Below are positions 5,277-5,927 of a stretch of 5,927 nucleotides of DNA, piece after piece. Source of the stretch: JALOLG01 sp035557475 (lineage in GTDB: Bacteria; Actinomycetota; Acidimicrobiia; Acidimicrobiales; Ilumatobacteraceae). The stretch spans positions 1 to 5,927 of the forward strand of contig DATMDV010000068.1 in NCBI GenBank assembly GCA_035557475.1, read 5' to 3'. Below the pieces are notes generated by a model, which had not been told where the DNA came from, made no database searches, and saw only the letters and a program-made list of their open reading frames with translations. How positions within the stretch are numbered: the first letter of the stretch is position 1; every line of letters begins with the position of its first letter. Made by a program: the position numbers and the translations under genes.

Positions 5277-5290
5277 CGAACAGGTGTTTG
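5277..5290. promoter_or_regulatory. LexA box at the lexA promoter -35
   Basis: CGAAC-AGGT-GTTTG matches 9 of 10 fixed positions of the SOS box CGAAC-N4-GTTCG. Its last three bases are the first three of the lexA -35 hexamer TTGACA. This is the classic position for LexA autorepression. Confidence 0.85.
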
Positions 5291-5316
5291 ACATCGGGTG
5301 CGAACGCCCGTACGAT
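5288..5316 (+). promoter_or_regulatory. lexA promoter, predicted leaderless
   Basis: A perfect -35 TTGACA (5288-5293), an optimal 17-bp spacer and a -10 TACGAT (5311-5316; 4 of 6) precede lexA. Only six bases separate the -10 from the ATG at 5323, so the transcript should begin at or within a base or two of the start codon. No Shine-Dalgarno sequence is present, which agrees with a leaderless mRNA, a common arrangement in actinobacteria. Confidence 0.75.
5301..5314. promoter_or_regulatory. Second LexA box, overlapping the lexA -10
   Basis: CGAAC-GCCC-GTACG matches 9 of 10 fixed positions of the SOS box and overlaps the first four bases of the -10 hexamer. It starts 24 bp after the box at the -35. 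Two sites on one promoter would allow tight or graded autorepression of lexA. Confidence 0.72.
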
Positions 5317-5322
5317 GGGCGC

Positions 5323-5927
5323 ATGGCAGACACTCAGATCACCGCCCGCCAACGCGAGATCCTCGACTTCATCGAGAGTCAGATCCGCACCCGCGGCTAC
5401 CCGCCGTCGGTCCGCGAGATCGGCGAGGCGGTCGGCCTGACGTCACCGTCGACCGTGCACTCCCACCTCAACACGCTCACCCGTCTCGGACACCTCCGGC
5501 GCGACCCGTCCAAGCCGCGTGCCATCGAGGTCAGGTGGGACTCCAACTCCGGCGTCGTGATGGAGCGCCGTCCCGTTCGTCACGTCCCACTCGTCGGCGA
5601 CGTGGCTGCCGGCACCGACGTGCTGGCCCAGGAGAACGTCGAGGAGCTGCTGCCGCTGCCCGCCGACTTCTGCGGCGACGGCGACCTGTTCATGCTGCGG
5701 GTCAGGGGCGATTCGATGATCGACGCCGGCATCCTCGACGGCGACTACGTGGTGGCACGAGCCCAGGCCACGGCCGACAAGGGCGACATCGTCGTGGCCG
5801 GCATCCCCGGCGAGGAGGCCACGGTCAAGACCTACACCCGCAAGGGCGCCAAGGTCGTGCTCCAGCCATCCAACCCCCGCCTCGAAGCCATGGAATTCGA
5901 CCCGGCCGACGTCACCGTGTTCGGCAA
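5323..5927 (+). CDS. lexA: LexA, SOS-response repressor (C-terminal end outside the window)
   Basis: LexA represses DNA-damage genes and cleaves itself when RecA is activated. The first 201 codons are present and the frame is still open at the right edge; by comparison with other LexA proteins only a short C-terminal part is missing. Residues 6-70 form the winged helix-turn-helix domain (TARQREILDFIE, PPSVREIGEAVGLTSPSTVHSHL). The peptidase domain follows: the cleavage site is Ala96-Gly97 in GDVAAGTDVLA, the nucleophile is Ser131 in RGDSMIDAGI, and the general base is Lys169 in EATVKTY. All catalytic elements are present, so the protein should be self-cleavable. The ATG at 5323 follows the promoter directly, with no ribosome binding site. 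The gene diverges from the LysM gene, and the region between them carries six SOS-box-like sites, consistent with autoregulation and joint control. Confidence 0.97.
   Translation, partial: MADTQITARQREILDFIESQIRTRGYPPSVREIGEAVGLTSPSTVHSHLNTLTRLGHLRRDPSKPRAIEVRWDSNSGVVMERRPVRHVPLVGDVAAGTDVLAQENVEELLPLPADFCGDGDLFMLRVRGDSMIDAGILDGDYVVARAQATADKGDIVVAGIPGEEATVKTYTRKGAKVVLQPSNPRLEAMEFDPADVTVFG

Overview
The window is GC-rich, densely packed chromosomal DNA. It reads as a high-GC actinobacterium: lexA, a small membrane-anchored LysM protein and nrdR lie together in the order and orientation known from Mycobacterium (Rv2720 / Rv2719c / Rv2718c) and Corynebacterium, and a coenzyme-B12-dependent ribonucleotide reductase gene (nrdJ) lies nearby, as in Streptomyces. 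The style of the proteins would fit Acidimicrobiia (Ilumatobacter-like), but that class assignment is an inference.

Layout. 1-597 (minus) is the N-terminal 199 residues of nrdJ, which runs off the left edge. Its upstream region (598-810) has two NrdR-box-like palindromes 42 bp apart, a hairpin in the leader, and a consensus-like promoter. About 811-1144 has no gene I can support. 1145-3424 (minus) encodes a 759-residue Fe4S4/molybdopterin oxidoreductase. A 76-bp divergent gap separates it from a RibD-C-type reductase (3501-4199, plus), which overlaps the 3' end of nrdR (4168-4635, minus) tail to tail. Upstream of nrdR on the same strand is the LysM membrane protein (4712-5074, minus). A 248-bp divergent control region follows, then lexA (5323 onward, plus), which runs off the right edge after 201 codons.

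How the parts work together. Two DNA-metabolism circuits meet here. NrdR (made here) very probably represses nrdJ through the two boxes, although the two genes are split by an unrelated divergent pair. LexA controls the SOS response. The lexA/LysM intergenic region holds six matches to the actinobacterial SOS box (CGAAC-N4-GTTCG, 8 or 9 of 10 positions): two across the lexA promoter, and four in a 15-bp tandem array across the LysM promoter. The LysM protein is therefore probably an SOS-induced, envelope-associated division regulator comparable to mycobacterial Rv2719c or corynebacterial DivS. The lexA promoter lies so close to its ATG that a leaderless mRNA is predicted.

I see no RNA genes, CRISPR array, insertion sequence or convincing intrinsic terminator. 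The genes are of known types. The most unusual material is the repeat-rich control region at 5123-5314. I do not see evidence for a wholly new multi-gene system.
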